Shown here piece by piece: positions 15,762 to 25,278 of a DNA stretch of 64,000 bases. Each line of letters opens with the position of its first letter. Within the stretch, counting starts at the first letter, position 1. Below the pieces are notes generated by a model. It searched no databases. It had not been told where the DNA came from and saw nothing but the letters and a program-made list of their open reading frames with translations. A program made the position numbers and the translations under genes. Source of the stretch: Candidatus Aminicenantota bacterium (GTDB lineage: Bacteria > Acidobacteriota > Aminicenantia > Aminicenantales > Aminicenantaceae); contig WVZL01000004.1 in NCBI GenBank assembly GCA_011772495.1, positions 1-64,000 of the forward strand, in the 5' to 3' direction.

Positions 15762-17855
15762 ATGAAAGATTATGCTCCCGATGCCATAAGAAACGTTGCT
15801 CTGGTCGGTCATGGCTCATCTGGAAAAACATCCTTGGCAGCTGCTTTTTTGTTTAACACTGGAGCCACCTCGAGATTGACTAAAGTCGAAAGTGGAAACA
15901 CCGTGACAGATTATGATCCAGAAGAGATAGAAAGAAAGATCTCTATCAATTCGGCTGTTTGTCTTTTAGAGTGGAAGGAGCACAAGATTAACCTTATCGA
16001 TAGCCCTGGATACAGCAATTTTCTCTGGGATACGAGGGCTTCTTTGAGGGCTGTGGATGCAGGAGCAGTTGTTGTCGATGCCGTAGAAGGTGTGGAAGTC
16101 GGGACTGAGAAGGTATGGGAAATGCTCAAGGAATTCAACCTTCCCGGGATATTCATAATCAATAAGCTGGACAGGGAGAATGTTGATTTCAACAGAGCTG
16201 TAGAGTCCATTCACCAATTTTTTGGGCGACTGGCTATCCCTGTTCAACTCCCCATAGGCAAAGAAAAAGATTTTTCTGGGGTGGTAGATTTGATAGAGAA
16301 GAAGGCTTACGTCTTTGAGAAGAACGAGAGTGGAAAATTCAAGGAGGAGGAAATCCCTTCTGAGATGAAAGAAGCGGCGGAAAAGCGCCTCGAAGAGCTG
16401 ACAGAGATGATCGCTGAAAACGATGAGGCACTGATGGAAAAATATTTCGACAAAGGTGAACTTTCCCCAGAAGAGCTAAGAGACGGCCTGAGAAAAAGCA
16501 TTCTCAACCGCCAGCTTTTTCCGATTTTAGTATCTTCGGCTGCCCTCAATATAGGGACACAGCCCATCCTGGACAGCCTGGTAAATTATCTTCCTTCCCC
16601 TCTGGAGAGAGAAGACATCATGGGAAAAATAGACGGGAAAGAAGCAAGCGTCAAGATTGCCCTGGACGAGCCTTTTGCCTCCTTAGTCTTTAAGACTATT
16701 TCTGATCCTTATACAGGAAGAATATCTTTGATGAGAGTCTTTTCAGGAAAGGTGAATCCGGATGGTACTGTATCCAATACCACCAGAGACATAGATGAGA
16801 AATTGGGAGGATTATTCTTTCTCCAAGGAAAGGAACAGATTCCAGCCGGTCAAGCAAAATGCGGTGACATCGTCGCCACAGCCAAGCTTAAGGAAACCGT
16901 TACCGGGGACTCGCTGTGTGGGAAGGGGACTGCGACAGAATTCCCATCCATTGGATTTCCAGAGCCTTCCATTTCTTTCGCCATCCAGCCCAAAACCCGA
17001 GCTGATGAAGATAGGATATCTCAAGCCACTCACCGCATCAGTGAGGAAGATCCCACGGCCAGAATTGAGAGGGATCCTGAGACAAACGAATTGATCATTT
17101 CAGGGAACGGCCAGCTCCATGTGGAGATTATCACAGACCGCCTAAAGAAGAGATACAACGTGGATGTCGTTCTCAAGCCACCCAAAATTCCTTATAAGGA
17201 AACTATAAGAGGAAAATCAGACGTTCAAGGAAAATATAAAAAGCAGACAGGAGGAAGAGGTCAGTATGGGGATGTCATGATAAAGATGGAGCCCCTCCCC
17301 AGGGGGACGGACTTTGAATTCGAGGACAAGATATTCGGAGGAGCCATCCCCAAGAACTACATCCCTTCCATAGAAAAAGGAATCCAGGAAGCCCGAAAAA
17401 AGGGAGTGATGGCTGGCTATCCGGCGGTTGATTTCAAAGCTATTCTCTATGATGGCTCTTATCATGATGTCGATTCCTCTGATATTGCCTTCAAGATCGC
17501 AGCTTCCATGGCTTTTAAGAAGGGGATGAAAGAAGCTAAACCCACTATCCTGGAGCCCATCATGAATGTTGAAGTCTATACGCCCGAAGCCTACATGGGA
17601 GATATCATGGGAAATATCAACGGGAGAAGAGGTAAAATGCAGGGAATGGAACAGAAGGGCAATTTGCGAATCATAAAAGCCCAGGTTCCGATGGCTGAGA
17701 TGCTCGACTTTGAGCCTACTCTGACTTCAATCACTGGAGGAAGAGGCTCTTTCTTGATCGAGTTCTCCCGTTATGAAGAAGTTCCAGCTCATCTCCACCA
17801 GAAGATCATCAATGAGTCTGTTAAAGAAGGAAGGATAAAGCCAGAGGAGGAATAG
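15762..17855 (+). CDS. Elongation factor G-like GTPase, EF-G2 type
   Basis: GGAGG sits before ATG 15762. The 697 residues cover the five EF-G domains: a GTPase domain with a P-loop GHGSSGKTSL at 17-26, NKLD at about 136-139, a domain II, a domain IV segment with GGRGQYGDVMIKMEPL, and a C-terminal LTSITGGRGSF. Canonical EF-G has GHIDAGKTT and DTPGHVDF. Here these read GHGSSGKT and DSPGYSNF, so the histidine that positions the hydrolytic water is tyrosine. That pattern marks the paralogous EF-G2 group, whose role in translation or recycling is less clear. The gene stands alone, without rpsL, rpsG or tuf, which also argues against the main EF-G. Confidence 0.85.
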   Translation: MKDYAPDAIRNVALVGHGSSGKTSLAAAFLFNTGATSRLTKVESGNTVTDYDPEEIERKISINSAVCLLEWKEHKINLIDSPGYSNFLWDTRASLRAVDAGAVVVDAVEGVEVGTEKVWEMLKEFNLPGIFIINKLDRENVDFNRAVESIHQFFGRLAIPVQLPIGKEKDFSGVVDLIEKKAYVFEKNESGKFKEEEIPSEMKEAAEKRLEELTEMIAENDEALMEKYFDKGELSPEELRDGLRKSILNRQLFPILVSSAALNIGTQPILDSLVNYLPSPLEREDIMGKIDGKEASVKIALDEPFASLVFKTISDPYTGRISLMRVFSGKVNPDGTVSNTTRDIDEKLGGLFFLQGKEQIPAGQAKCGDIVATAKLKETVTGDSLCGKGTATEFPSIGFPEPSISFAIQPKTRADEDRISQATHRISEEDPTARIERDPETNELIISGNGQLHVEIITDRLKKRYNVDVVLKPPKIPYKETIRGKSDVQGKYKKQTGGRGQYGDVMIKMEPLPRGTDFEFEDKIFGGAIPKNYIPSIEKGIQEARKKGVMAGYPAVDFKAILYDGSYHDVDSSDIAFKIAASMAFKKGMKEAKPTILEPIMNVEVYTPEAYMGDIMGNINGRRGKMQGMEQKGNLRIIKAQVPMAEMLDFEPTLTSITGGRGSFLIEFSRYEEVPAHLHQKIINESVKEGRIKPEEE

Positions 17856-17933
17856 AAGAAAAGACTCTGGCTGGAGTTGTCTATTCGAATAGATTCCTGA
17901 AATCAAAATCCATAAACCTTGATGGTTTTCCTC

Positions 17934-20705
17934 TTAGCTTTCTGAACCTGGATCTCTTTCCTGCTGAGTATGTTCAGGCCGTGATTTCTTTTTCCTCTCT
18001 AAGAATCCGATAATGCCCGGCAGGATTATCACTGTGGTGAGAAAGCAGGTGCCGACTCCTATGGCTAAAGCACCTCCCAGCTGTCCAAAACCTCGCCAGA
18101 CTGAAAAAATCAACGAACCAAAGGCCAGCATGGTGGTGAGAGAAGTGAGAAATATGGCTTTGCCCGTGCTGGCAAAGATGATTCTTAATTTTCCCCGGCC
18201 CTCTCTCCGCCAGCGGTGAATGATGTGAACTCCATCATCTATTCCTATTCCGATGATTAAAGGAATTCCCATCACGTTGACCACGGTGAGCTGCATGCCT
18301 ACCAATTTCATCAATCCCACCATCCAGAATAGGCCGAAAGCTAGAGGAATCATCGCCATGAGAGCTTTTCCAGGATTTGCGTAGTCAAGGGTCAAGAGAA
18401 GAAAGACAATGAGCAAGGTTAGCAGGGCTGCATTCAGTCCATCCCGGCCGATGATTTCAATGAGAGCTCGAAAGATCGGGGGAAATCCTGTTGCTCTATC
18501 GCTGATCTTTTTCAAATCTTCTGTGAATCGTCTTAAATATTCTGCATCCTGCCAAATGTTACCAGCCGGAAAAACGGTTACCAAGAAGGTTTCTCTTTCT
18601 TGGTTGGAATAGCGGTCGAGCACAGACAGGGGGAGCATATCCAGGGTAATTTTATCTGGAGAAGACATATTGGTGACTGTTTCCTTGAAGTAGGGCACAT
18701 AATCCCTTTCAAATCTTTCCAGCCCCTTACTCGCCTGACTTTTATTCTTTTCGAGGAGGAGGACCAAATCTTCAATCCGGTTTTTCAAAGAAGGATCTTC
18801 TGGAGAGCCCACGATTCCAGAGCATTTTTTCTCGACTTTATCCTGCCCGCCTAGGTAAGCCATGTCCTGCAATTCCTTGATATTCATGTCCAGGCGCTGG
18901 AGTTCCTTTAGCAGATCGTCAATATGCGCAGCTTTAACGGAAGACGCAGAGGATCCTGACAAGATAGCTTCCCGAATCTCGATAATATGGGGCAGTCGTT
19001 TTTTCTGTTCTTCCTCAGAAGGAAGGTAGAACGAGATATCCTCGGTCATTGCCACTGAGGCCAGTTCTCTAGATGCCTTGGCAATCTTCCGACTCTCATC
19101 TGGGCTGCTAGCTAAGATGAGGGCATAATCCATGCCTAAATCGAATTTTTCAAGGACAGTATCTTGAAGAAGGATAGAAGTAAGACCTTTAGGTTCGATA
19201 TTCATGTAGTTCTGGTCAAAAGTTATCCTAGTGGCAAAAAAGATCAGAAGGACAGTGACCACCAGAGAGGCAATCAAAGTGGTGATAAAATGTCTTCCCA
19301 TGAATTCTGTAGCCTTTCCCAAGAACCTGAACGAGATATCTGTCCTTATCCAAAGCCCTTTTTCTTTTCCTTTTTTTCTTCTCTTTTCTAAGCGTCTCTC
19401 CCTGATCACCAGTAACGAAGGAAGAAGTAAAAAAGTAACCAGCAGTATGCATAAAAGCCCTGAACCGGTAACAAGTCCCATCTCTTTCATTCCTCTAGAG
19501 CTGCTTATGGTTAGAGTCAAAAAAGCACAGGCTGTAGTCAGGGCTCCGCTCAAGATCCCTTTTCCACTCTTGAGAAAGGCTTCTTCCATGGATTTCTCGA
19601 TTGACTTTCCTAAAGATCTTGCTTCGGTGAAGCTGGATATAATATGAATGGAGAAATCAATTCCCAATCCTAAAAGAATGACCACAAACATGGAGGTCAT
19701 GATGTTGAGTTGTCTGACAAGGAGAAAAACTGTACCCCCGGCCCAAATGACGCCCACCAATAAGCTTATCACAGCCAGTAGAGGAGCGACCCACATCCTG
19801 AAAGAAACAATGAGAAGGATGATAATGGCAATAATGGCAATGAGTGTCGTGTACCCCAGGCTCTTCTCAGCATAGACCATCTCATCATGTCCCAAAGGAA
19901 TCATACCGGTAAGCCCAGCCGTGACATCAGGAAAATCCTTTAGGATCTCATCGACCACGTCTTGGATAGCTTCCGTGCCGGAGACAAGTTTGGCTGCATC
20001 CATCATGGTAAAGTTAGGGATAATATTTAGAATAAGGACTGACCTATCGTAAGAAAGAAAGTAAGGTTCACCTAGGATGAGATTATCGACGGCCTTTTTC
20101 GCAGAATCTTTAGAAAGCGAGGTTTCCAAGGCGTATTCTCTTATTGACTCGACCCATTCTAGAAGACCGTGTAAAAAGCCAACAGCACTATCTTCTTTTT
20201 CTCTGGTGGAAATAGACTCCTCTCTCTGGATGTATTCCTTCTCAAAGCTATTGTTAATATTGGTCAAGAGAGGAAGAAGATGTGGATCTTTAAAAATATC
20301 TTTTAGGTTTTCCAAATCTTCTGCTTTCATGAGCATGAATCCGTGATTCTTCAGGAAGTCGATTTCTTGCTTGTAATCCACCCGTCGAGCACACAGCTGG
20401 TTGTCTTTGGGGTCCCGCGCAGCAAGGATCTTGGGCACAGCTTGCTCGGCAAATGATTTAATGCGGTCTTCTTCTCCCTCCACAACAACAACAATAGAAG
20501 TGGCAGAAACAAATTCTTCGATGATTCTGTTGAATTCTACTGTCCTAGTATCCTTGGCCGGGAGAAGGTCAGACCAGCGCATGGTCTGTTTGAGATGCGC
20601 GAACAGCCAGCCTAAGAGGATGGTTAGTATGAAGACAATGATTAGCATCCGCCCCGGATGGGAAGAATGCCAGTGGGCAAGTTTGAGCAGAATTTTGTCT
20701 CTCAT
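17934..20705 (-). CDS. RND/MMPL-family exporter
   Basis: This 923-residue inner-membrane protein has two repeats, each with one N-terminal helix, a large periplasmic loop and five clustered helices. Signs are the N-terminal MLIIVFILTILLGWLFAHL, the conserved membrane motif LGLGIDFSIHIISSFTEA in the first half and IGIGIDDGVHIIHRWRREG in the second. These are typical of MMPL or hopanoid-transport-like (HpnN) RND proteins and not tripartite AcrB pumps. No membrane-fusion or outer-membrane partner is nearby. A ribosome binding site AGGAAAAA precedes ATG 20705. The upstream gene on the same strand is an MFS transporter 128 bases away. The substrate is unknown, with lipids a reasonable guess. Confidence 0.85.
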   Translation of the reverse strand: MRDKILLKLAHWHSSHPGRMLIIVFILTILLGWLFAHLKQTMRWSDLLPAKDTRTVEFNRIIEEFVSATSIVVVVEGEEDRIKSFAEQAVPKILAARDPKDNQLCARRVDYKQEIDFLKNHGFMLMKAEDLENLKDIFKDPHLLPLLTNINNSFEKEYIQREESISTREKEDSAVGFLHGLLEWVESIREYALETSLSKDSAKKAVDNLILGEPYFLSYDRSVLILNIIPNFTMMDAAKLVSGTEAIQDVVDEILKDFPDVTAGLTGMIPLGHDEMVYAEKSLGYTTLIAIIAIIILLIVSFRMWVAPLLAVISLLVGVIWAGGTVFLLVRQLNIMTSMFVVILLGLGIDFSIHIISSFTEARSLGKSIEKSMEEAFLKSGKGILSGALTTACAFLTLTISSSRGMKEMGLVTGSGLLCILLVTFLLLPSLLVIRERRLEKRRKKGKEKGLWIRTDISFRFLGKATEFMGRHFITTLIASLVVTVLLIFFATRITFDQNYMNIEPKGLTSILLQDTVLEKFDLGMDYALILASSPDESRKIAKASRELASVAMTEDISFYLPSEEEQKKRLPHIIEIREAILSGSSASSVKAAHIDDLLKELQRLDMNIKELQDMAYLGGQDKVEKKCSGIVGSPEDPSLKNRIEDLVLLLEKNKSQASKGLERFERDYVPYFKETVTNMSSPDKITLDMLPLSVLDRYSNQERETFLVTVFPAGNIWQDAEYLRRFTEDLKKISDRATGFPPIFRALIEIIGRDGLNAALLTLLIVFLLLTLDYANPGKALMAMIPLAFGLFWMVGLMKLVGMQLTVVNVMGIPLIIGIGIDDGVHIIHRWRREGRGKLRIIFASTGKAIFLTSLTTMLAFGSLIFSVWRGFGQLGGALAIGVGTCFLTTVIILPGIIGFLERKKKSRPEHTQQERDPGSES

Positions 20706-20833
20706 TTTTTCCTATCTTTTGCTCTTGCTTCAAAATTCCTGAAAATCTGTCATCACCTGAATAATTGATTTTGAGCGCGGCTTTCTTGCTCCGTCTTTAG
20801 AAAAATAATATAAAATCAGTCCAATTGCAAAGT

Positions 20834-21979
20834 TTAAGGCGTCTTGACGAAGGTGAGCATAACTCCTGCCAGCATTGTCAGAGCAAGGGAAAGATAAAAG
20901 GGAGCAGATATACCAAGAGTTGTCCAGAGGATCCCGGCCATGAAAGAGGCAGGCAAGGCGCAAAGACCAGTTATCATCTGGAATCCCCCCAAACAGCTGG
21001 CCCTGAATTTTTGAGGAGCCAATTCACAAACGAAACTTCTTTGAACCGGCTCCAAAGCTCCCTTATGAGCCCCATACAGGATGAACACTAAAATAACCAT
21101 CAAGCGATCAGGACGCAAGATCAGGGTAAGGCATACAGTTGCCCAGAAAATATAAGAGAGCATCAACACGGGTTTCCTCCCGATTTTATCCGAGAGTTTT
21201 CCGAAAGGATAAGAAAAAAGAGACGCGGCTGCTGTGAAGATTAAGTACAGAACAGGAACAAAGGTGAGCCTAAAACCAAATTCTTTAGCGTAGATGAGCA
21301 AGAAAGAATAGCTAAAGGCCCCGATAGCGTAGAAGGAGCTCAGGAGGAGGAAGAGTCTGAAATTTCTATCCAGGTCTTTAAAGGAGATTCCTTGGTAGAT
21401 TTTGATCTTCTTTATTCTTTTTTCCTTGATGAGAAAGAAAATAAGAAGAGCACTCACTACCGAGGGGAGGGCGGCCAGGGCGAACAAGAGTCTGTATCCC
21501 AGTAAATTAAAGAAAAAAATGCAAATGAGGATGCCAAAAATTGCACCCAAGTTATCCATGGCTCTAATAAAGCCGAAATTTCTTCCTCGATTCTCCTCAG
21601 TTGACAGGTCGGCAACCAGGGCATCCCTGGGCGCGCTTCTTATTTTTCCGGTCCGATCTAGGATCCGAAAAGGGATAAGATGAGGCCATATCATGGAGAG
21701 AGAATACCCTAGCCGGGAGAGGGCGCCGAAAAGATAACCTGACCAGATGAATACTTTCCTTTTTCTTATCCTGTCAGATAAATACCCAGACGCTGCCTGG
21801 GAAAGCGAAACAAGAGCATCACCTAGTCCATCCAGAAAGCCCAGGGCAGCCATGTTCGCCTTCAAGACTGTCGTGATAAAGAGAGGCCAAACAGGGTAGA
21901 TGATGTCAGAGCCCAGGTCATTAAGAAACGAAGCCAGAGCAAAGGTTCTAATGGCTTTCGTTCTATCTTTTTCTCTCAT
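20834..21979 (-). CDS. Major facilitator superfamily transporter
   Basis: The 381-residue protein has about 12 hydrophobic segments. It contains the MFS loop motif twice in variant form: GYLSDRIRKRKVFIW after helix 2 and GKLSDKIGRKPVLML in the second half. RTGKIRSAPRDALVADL resembles the motif of a sugar/drug-like subgroup seen in many uncharacterised bacterial MFS proteins. The substrate cannot be inferred. It lies upstream of the RND exporter on the minus strand. A possible TTACAA/TATACT promoter is at 22034-22007. No strong ribosome binding site is visible before ATG 21979. Confidence 0.85.
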   Translation of the reverse strand: MREKDRTKAIRTFALASFLNDLGSDIIYPVWPLFITTVLKANMAALGFLDGLGDALVSLSQAASGYLSDRIRKRKVFIWSGYLFGALSRLGYSLSMIWPHLIPFRILDRTGKIRSAPRDALVADLSTEENRGRNFGFIRAMDNLGAIFGILICIFFFNLLGYRLLFALAALPSVVSALLIFFLIKEKRIKKIKIYQGISFKDLDRNFRLFLLLSSFYAIGAFSYSFLLIYAKEFGFRLTFVPVLYLIFTAAASLFSYPFGKLSDKIGRKPVLMLSYIFWATVCLTLILRPDRLMVILVFILYGAHKGALEPVQRSFVCELAPQKFRASCLGGFQMITGLCALPASFMAGILWTTLGISAPFYLSLALTMLAGVMLTFVKTP

Positions 21980-22253
21980 AGAAATTACGACCTAGAATGA
22001 GTCAACAGTATAAAATTATCTCTCTGAATTGTAAATTCCATGATCTAGGCCTTAGTTTTTTTTGGGATGAAGATATATTCATTGATAAAACTTGTTGTTT
22101 TCTACCAAGTTTGATTCTTCGTCTTGTATAATAGCGACCTAATGAGTAGCTGGGCGAAGGCCAAGTGATGATATAACAGTCTAAAGACTGAGCCATTTGA
22201 CATAGACAAAATTTCGGGGATATCATATCAGAGAACTCAGAAGGAGAGTGTAC

Positions 22254-23501
22254 ATGAAATTGGCAAGGCGTATAATCTTTTCCCTCATTTTCTTATCCAT
22301 TTTATTTCTGTGCTTTCTTTTCAGCGAAGAAAAGGAAGATAAGTCTCTTCTTCTCCAGATAGGAGAGAGAGATTACAGGGAGGAAGTCCTGGAGATTTTT
22401 CCCGGCCAGGTCTATTCACAACGAGAGGGGAAGTCTGTTTCCTTTTTAAAGATGATAAAAGATATGAAAAACAGCCGTTTTGTTTATGTTGGAGAAACTC
22501 ACAACAGCCTTCCTATGCATGATATTCAGTTCAAAATCATCCAGGCGCTATTTGAACAAGATAATAGCCTCTCCATCGGACTAGAAATGCTCCCCTTGTC
22601 AACTCAGGAACCTCTGAATAAATGGAGCCTGGGAACTCTGACCCAGGATGAGTTTATCATTGAAATCGAATGGTATATTAACTGGAATTACAATTTTGGC
22701 TTCTACGAAAAAATCTTCGAATTTGCCAAAGAAAATAAAATTCCTCTCTATGCTCTTAATGTTTCGCGAGATATCATCAAAAAGATTCGGATGAAAGGCT
22801 GGGATGGGCTTTCAGATGATGAAAAGAAACTTGTTCCTCAACCAGATCTGACAGATGAAGAACACAGGATCTTAATCCGGACCATTTTTGAGAGCACCGA
22901 GATTCCTCACCAGATGAAAGGCAGGAGCCTGGAAATGGCTTTTGAAGGACTTTACAGGGCTCAATCAGCTTGGGATGAAGTCATGGCTTTCAACGCTGTT
23001 CGGGCAGTGAAAGAGAAAAAGATGATTGTCCTGGCCGGTTCAGGACATCTTTTATACAATCTAGGAATTAATCGCCGAGCCTATAAGAGAAGCCGAGTTC
23101 CTTTTAAGACAGTCATCAGCCTGGCAGTGCCTAAGGAGAAAGAAAGCATAGAAGTTTCCAGAAGCCTGGCCGATTATGTATGGGGAATTCCTGAAGAGGG
23201 GAGGCCGGCCTTTCCTTCCGTGGGGCTGAGTTTTAAGAAATTCAAAGGCTTGGATAATTTAGTGGTGGAGAGAAAACCCATCGATGGAGTTGCCAAAGGA
23301 GCTAACTTTGAGAAGGGGGATGTCGTTCTTTCAGTTGATGGAAAAGCCTTCCAAGACCTTAATCAGCTTAGGGTATATCTGGCCAAACTTACCTGGGATG
23401 ATGAGACAAAGTTTGGCCTCTTGAGAGATGGTCGGGAAATAGAAGTCCTCTTAAAATTCAAGATGCCCGAAAAGAAACAGGATAAAGAGAAAGAAAATTA
23501 A
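22254..23501 (+). CDS. ChaN-like protein fused to a C-terminal PDZ domain
   Basis: ATG 22254 is preferred over GTG 22248 because AAGGAGA (22241-22247) is correctly placed before it. The 415-residue protein has an N-terminal signal or anchor (KLARRIIFSLIFLSILFLCF). A ChaN/Tiki-type domain follows at about 60-290, with the metal or haem-binding pattern FVYVGETHNSLPMHD, then IGLEMLP, then MIVLAGSGHLLYN. The last ~90 residues form a PDZ-like fold (GVAKGANFEKGDVVLSVDGK) before a charged tail. ChaN binds haem or iron at the membrane, whereas Tiki homologues act as metalloproteases. PDZ would add peptide recognition. It is transcribed alone. Both domain boundaries are estimates. Confidence 0.8.
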   Translation: MKLARRIIFSLIFLSILFLCFLFSEEKEDKSLLLQIGERDYREEVLEIFPGQVYSQREGKSVSFLKMIKDMKNSRFVYVGETHNSLPMHDIQFKIIQALFEQDNSLSIGLEMLPLSTQEPLNKWSLGTLTQDEFIIEIEWYINWNYNFGFYEKIFEFAKENKIPLYALNVSRDIIKKIRMKGWDGLSDDEKKLVPQPDLTDEEHRILIRTIFESTEIPHQMKGRSLEMAFEGLYRAQSAWDEVMAFNAVRAVKEKKMIVLAGSGHLLYNLGINRRAYKRSRVPFKTVISLAVPKEKESIEVSRSLADYVWGIPEEGRPAFPSVGLSFKKFKGLDNLVVERKPIDGVAKGANFEKGDVVLSVDGKAFQDLNQLRVYLAKLTWDDETKFGLLRDGREIEVLLKFKMPEKKQDKEKEN

Positions 23502-23592
23502 ATCCGTGAAATCGTTCCTCGTTCGTTGCTAAAATTAATTTTATCTAGAAAATCCCTTCTCTTTTTGCTTGAAAAGACTAAGAGATGAAGAG

Positions 23593-24492
23593 CTATTTTT
23601 TTTCGGTGAGCTCGAGATAGATAACCTCAACAAGACTGAGCCAGCGGCGCCTGCCCGGCTGAGCAGGACGGTCTTCCACCCCGAAGGCTTGCTTGATTTC
23701 GTCTAAAGATTTTTCTTCTTCGATGAGAGCCTTTATTTTAGCTTGCTTGTCTTCGAGCGATTTGATAAGGTCTTCGATGTCGCTTCGACTAGCGAGGTTT
23801 CCATGACCGTGGACGAAAGTCTCGGCATCCAGTTTTAAGACCTTTTTTAATGTCTTGACCAGCCCAAAGGAGCACCCCTTCTTGTGTCGGTGAACAAGGG
23901 GATCTCTCCCGAGAAAAAGGAGATCACCGAGGAAAGCCACTTTCTCTTCTGGAAAATAGACGACCACATCCCCGCTTGTGTGGGCCGGGCCAAAGTGGAA
24001 CAATTTGACAACTTTGTTGCCTAAATAGAATTTTAGTTTTTCAGAAAAAGTCAGCTGGGGAAGAAAGGCTCTTTGATCTGGCTCCTGGAAAGCCTGGTCC
24101 ATGTCTTTTCTGGCTTCATGGTGAGCAACGACTGTTATGCCTTCAGGGAAGCCGACAAGTCCATTGACATGATCGCCATCGCTGTGAGTGATAATGACAT
24201 ATTTCAGGGGATGAGGAGTGAGTTTTTTGATTTCGGCTATCATCTGTTTAGCTGATTCTGCGTTCATTTTGGCATCTATGACCAAGACTTCTTCTTCTCC
24301 GATAAAAAATCCACAATTAGCTCCGCTACCGCCTTTGGCTTCATAAACATGACCTTTGACCTGGTGGGTGGTGACTGGAGCGGGCTCTTGTCTGTATTGA
24401 AGAGGCTGCTTTTGTTGATCACCCCAGGATAAATGAAGATTCAGCGATAAAACAAGAGCAGTGAAAAGACAAAGCTTCAAGACTTTTTTCAT
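23593..24492 (-). CDS. Secreted metallo-beta-lactamase-fold hydrolase
   Basis: A very strong ribosome binding site (AAGGAGGATCATA) precedes ATG 24492, so the upstream in-frame ATG at 24516 is not used. The 299-residue protein has a signal peptide (KKVLKLCLFTALVLSLNLHLSWG). Its MBL fold shows THSDGDHVNG (the HxxxDH metal motif), HFGPAHTSGDVVVYFPE (next histidine), FLGDLLF (metal-bridging Asp) and TFVHGHG (final His). Export implies a periplasmic substrate. Its class (quinoprotein relay/MBL-like or beta-lactamase-like) cannot be fixed. It sits 58 bases after the PHP gene on the same strand. Confidence 0.85.
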   Translation of the reverse strand: MKKVLKLCLFTALVLSLNLHLSWGDQQKQPLQYRQEPAPVTTHQVKGHVYEAKGGSGANCGFFIGEEEVLVIDAKMNAESAKQMIAEIKKLTPHPLKYVIITHSDGDHVNGLVGFPEGITVVAHHEARKDMDQAFQEPDQRAFLPQLTFSEKLKFYLGNKVVKLFHFGPAHTSGDVVVYFPEEKVAFLGDLLFLGRDPLVHRHKKGCSFGLVKTLKKVLKLDAETFVHGHGNLASRSDIEDLIKSLEDKQAKIKALIEEEKSLDEIKQAFGVEDRPAQPGRRRWLSLVEVIYLELTEKK

Positions 24493-24550
24493 TATGATCC
24501 TCCTTATCTGGTACATGTTTCCTTAAGAAGAAATTTTCTCAGGAAACGCA

Positions 24551-25240
24551 TCAAAACCTGAATGACGTTTTTAATCTTTTAGCCAGGAAAAAGTTTAGCG
24601 ATACTCTGGCCATGGTTACCAATGAAACAGGAGCAGTCCTGATCTCGATTTTCCCTTCCTTTATGGCCTGGAAAACAGAGAACATCTCTTTTTTAGCCTC
24701 AATTAGAGTATAAGTTTTTCCAAACTGCCAAATGTTATGGCAGTCCGACATTCCCAGCAAAGGCTTATTGTACTGATTAGCCGTTTGCACAGCCTTTTTA
24801 TTAAAATCAATAAGCCGATTATAAAAGTGCGAGAATTCGAGGGCATCAAAAAAGAAAAGATAGGGGTAGAGATCTGATTTCAATGATTTTTTGTTGGGGA
24901 AGAAAGGATGAGGAGCAATGATCAAGCTATGGTTTTTTTTTATTTTCTCAAGATCTTCTAATGAACTCCTTAAAGGATTCTTTTTAAAATCGGGATTAAG
25001 GATAAGGACTTCTTTATCAGAGAAAGTGGCTTCTATCCCCGGAATGAGCAGGATGCCTTTTTTCTCCGCATATTCAGCCAAGTCTTCATTATAGGTGACG
25101 AGCTTATGGTTGGTGATAGCTAGAACATCGAAACCTTCTTGGCTTGCTCTCTCGATAAGCTGGAAGCTATCGTATTTGATGTTTTCTATGGGATCTTCAG
25201 CTGTATGAGTATGCAAGTCGACCTTTAGTTTTTTCTTCAT
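24551..25240 (-). CDS. PHP-domain phosphoesterase
   Basis: The 229-residue protein starts with the PHP signature KVDLHTHTAEDP (residues 5-16) and continues VLAITNHKLVTY, IPGIEATF, LIIAPHPFF, ALEFSHFY and GMSDCHNIWQFG. These supply the His/Asp/Glu set for a trinuclear metal site as in PHP phosphoesterases. Family members hydrolyse phosphoesters such as histidinol phosphate or nucleotides. The short length and missing extra domains suggest a YciV-like or uncharacterised enzyme. It is 38 bases downstream of sucD on the same strand and may be read through from the sucCD unit, but a functional link is not evident. Confidence 0.82.
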   Translation of the reverse strand: MKKKLKVDLHTHTAEDPIENIKYDSFQLIERASQEGFDVLAITNHKLVTYNEDLAEYAEKKGILLIPGIEATFSDKEVLILNPDFKKNPLRSSLEDLEKIKKNHSLIIAPHPFFPNKKSLKSDLYPYLFFFDALEFSHFYNRLIDFNKKAVQTANQYNKPLLGMSDCHNIWQFGKTYTLIEAKKEMFSVFQAIKEGKIEIRTAPVSLVTMARVSLNFFLAKRLKTSFRF

Positions 25241-25278
25241 CCTTTATGAATTATCCCACGGCGAGGCTGATCAGTCTA

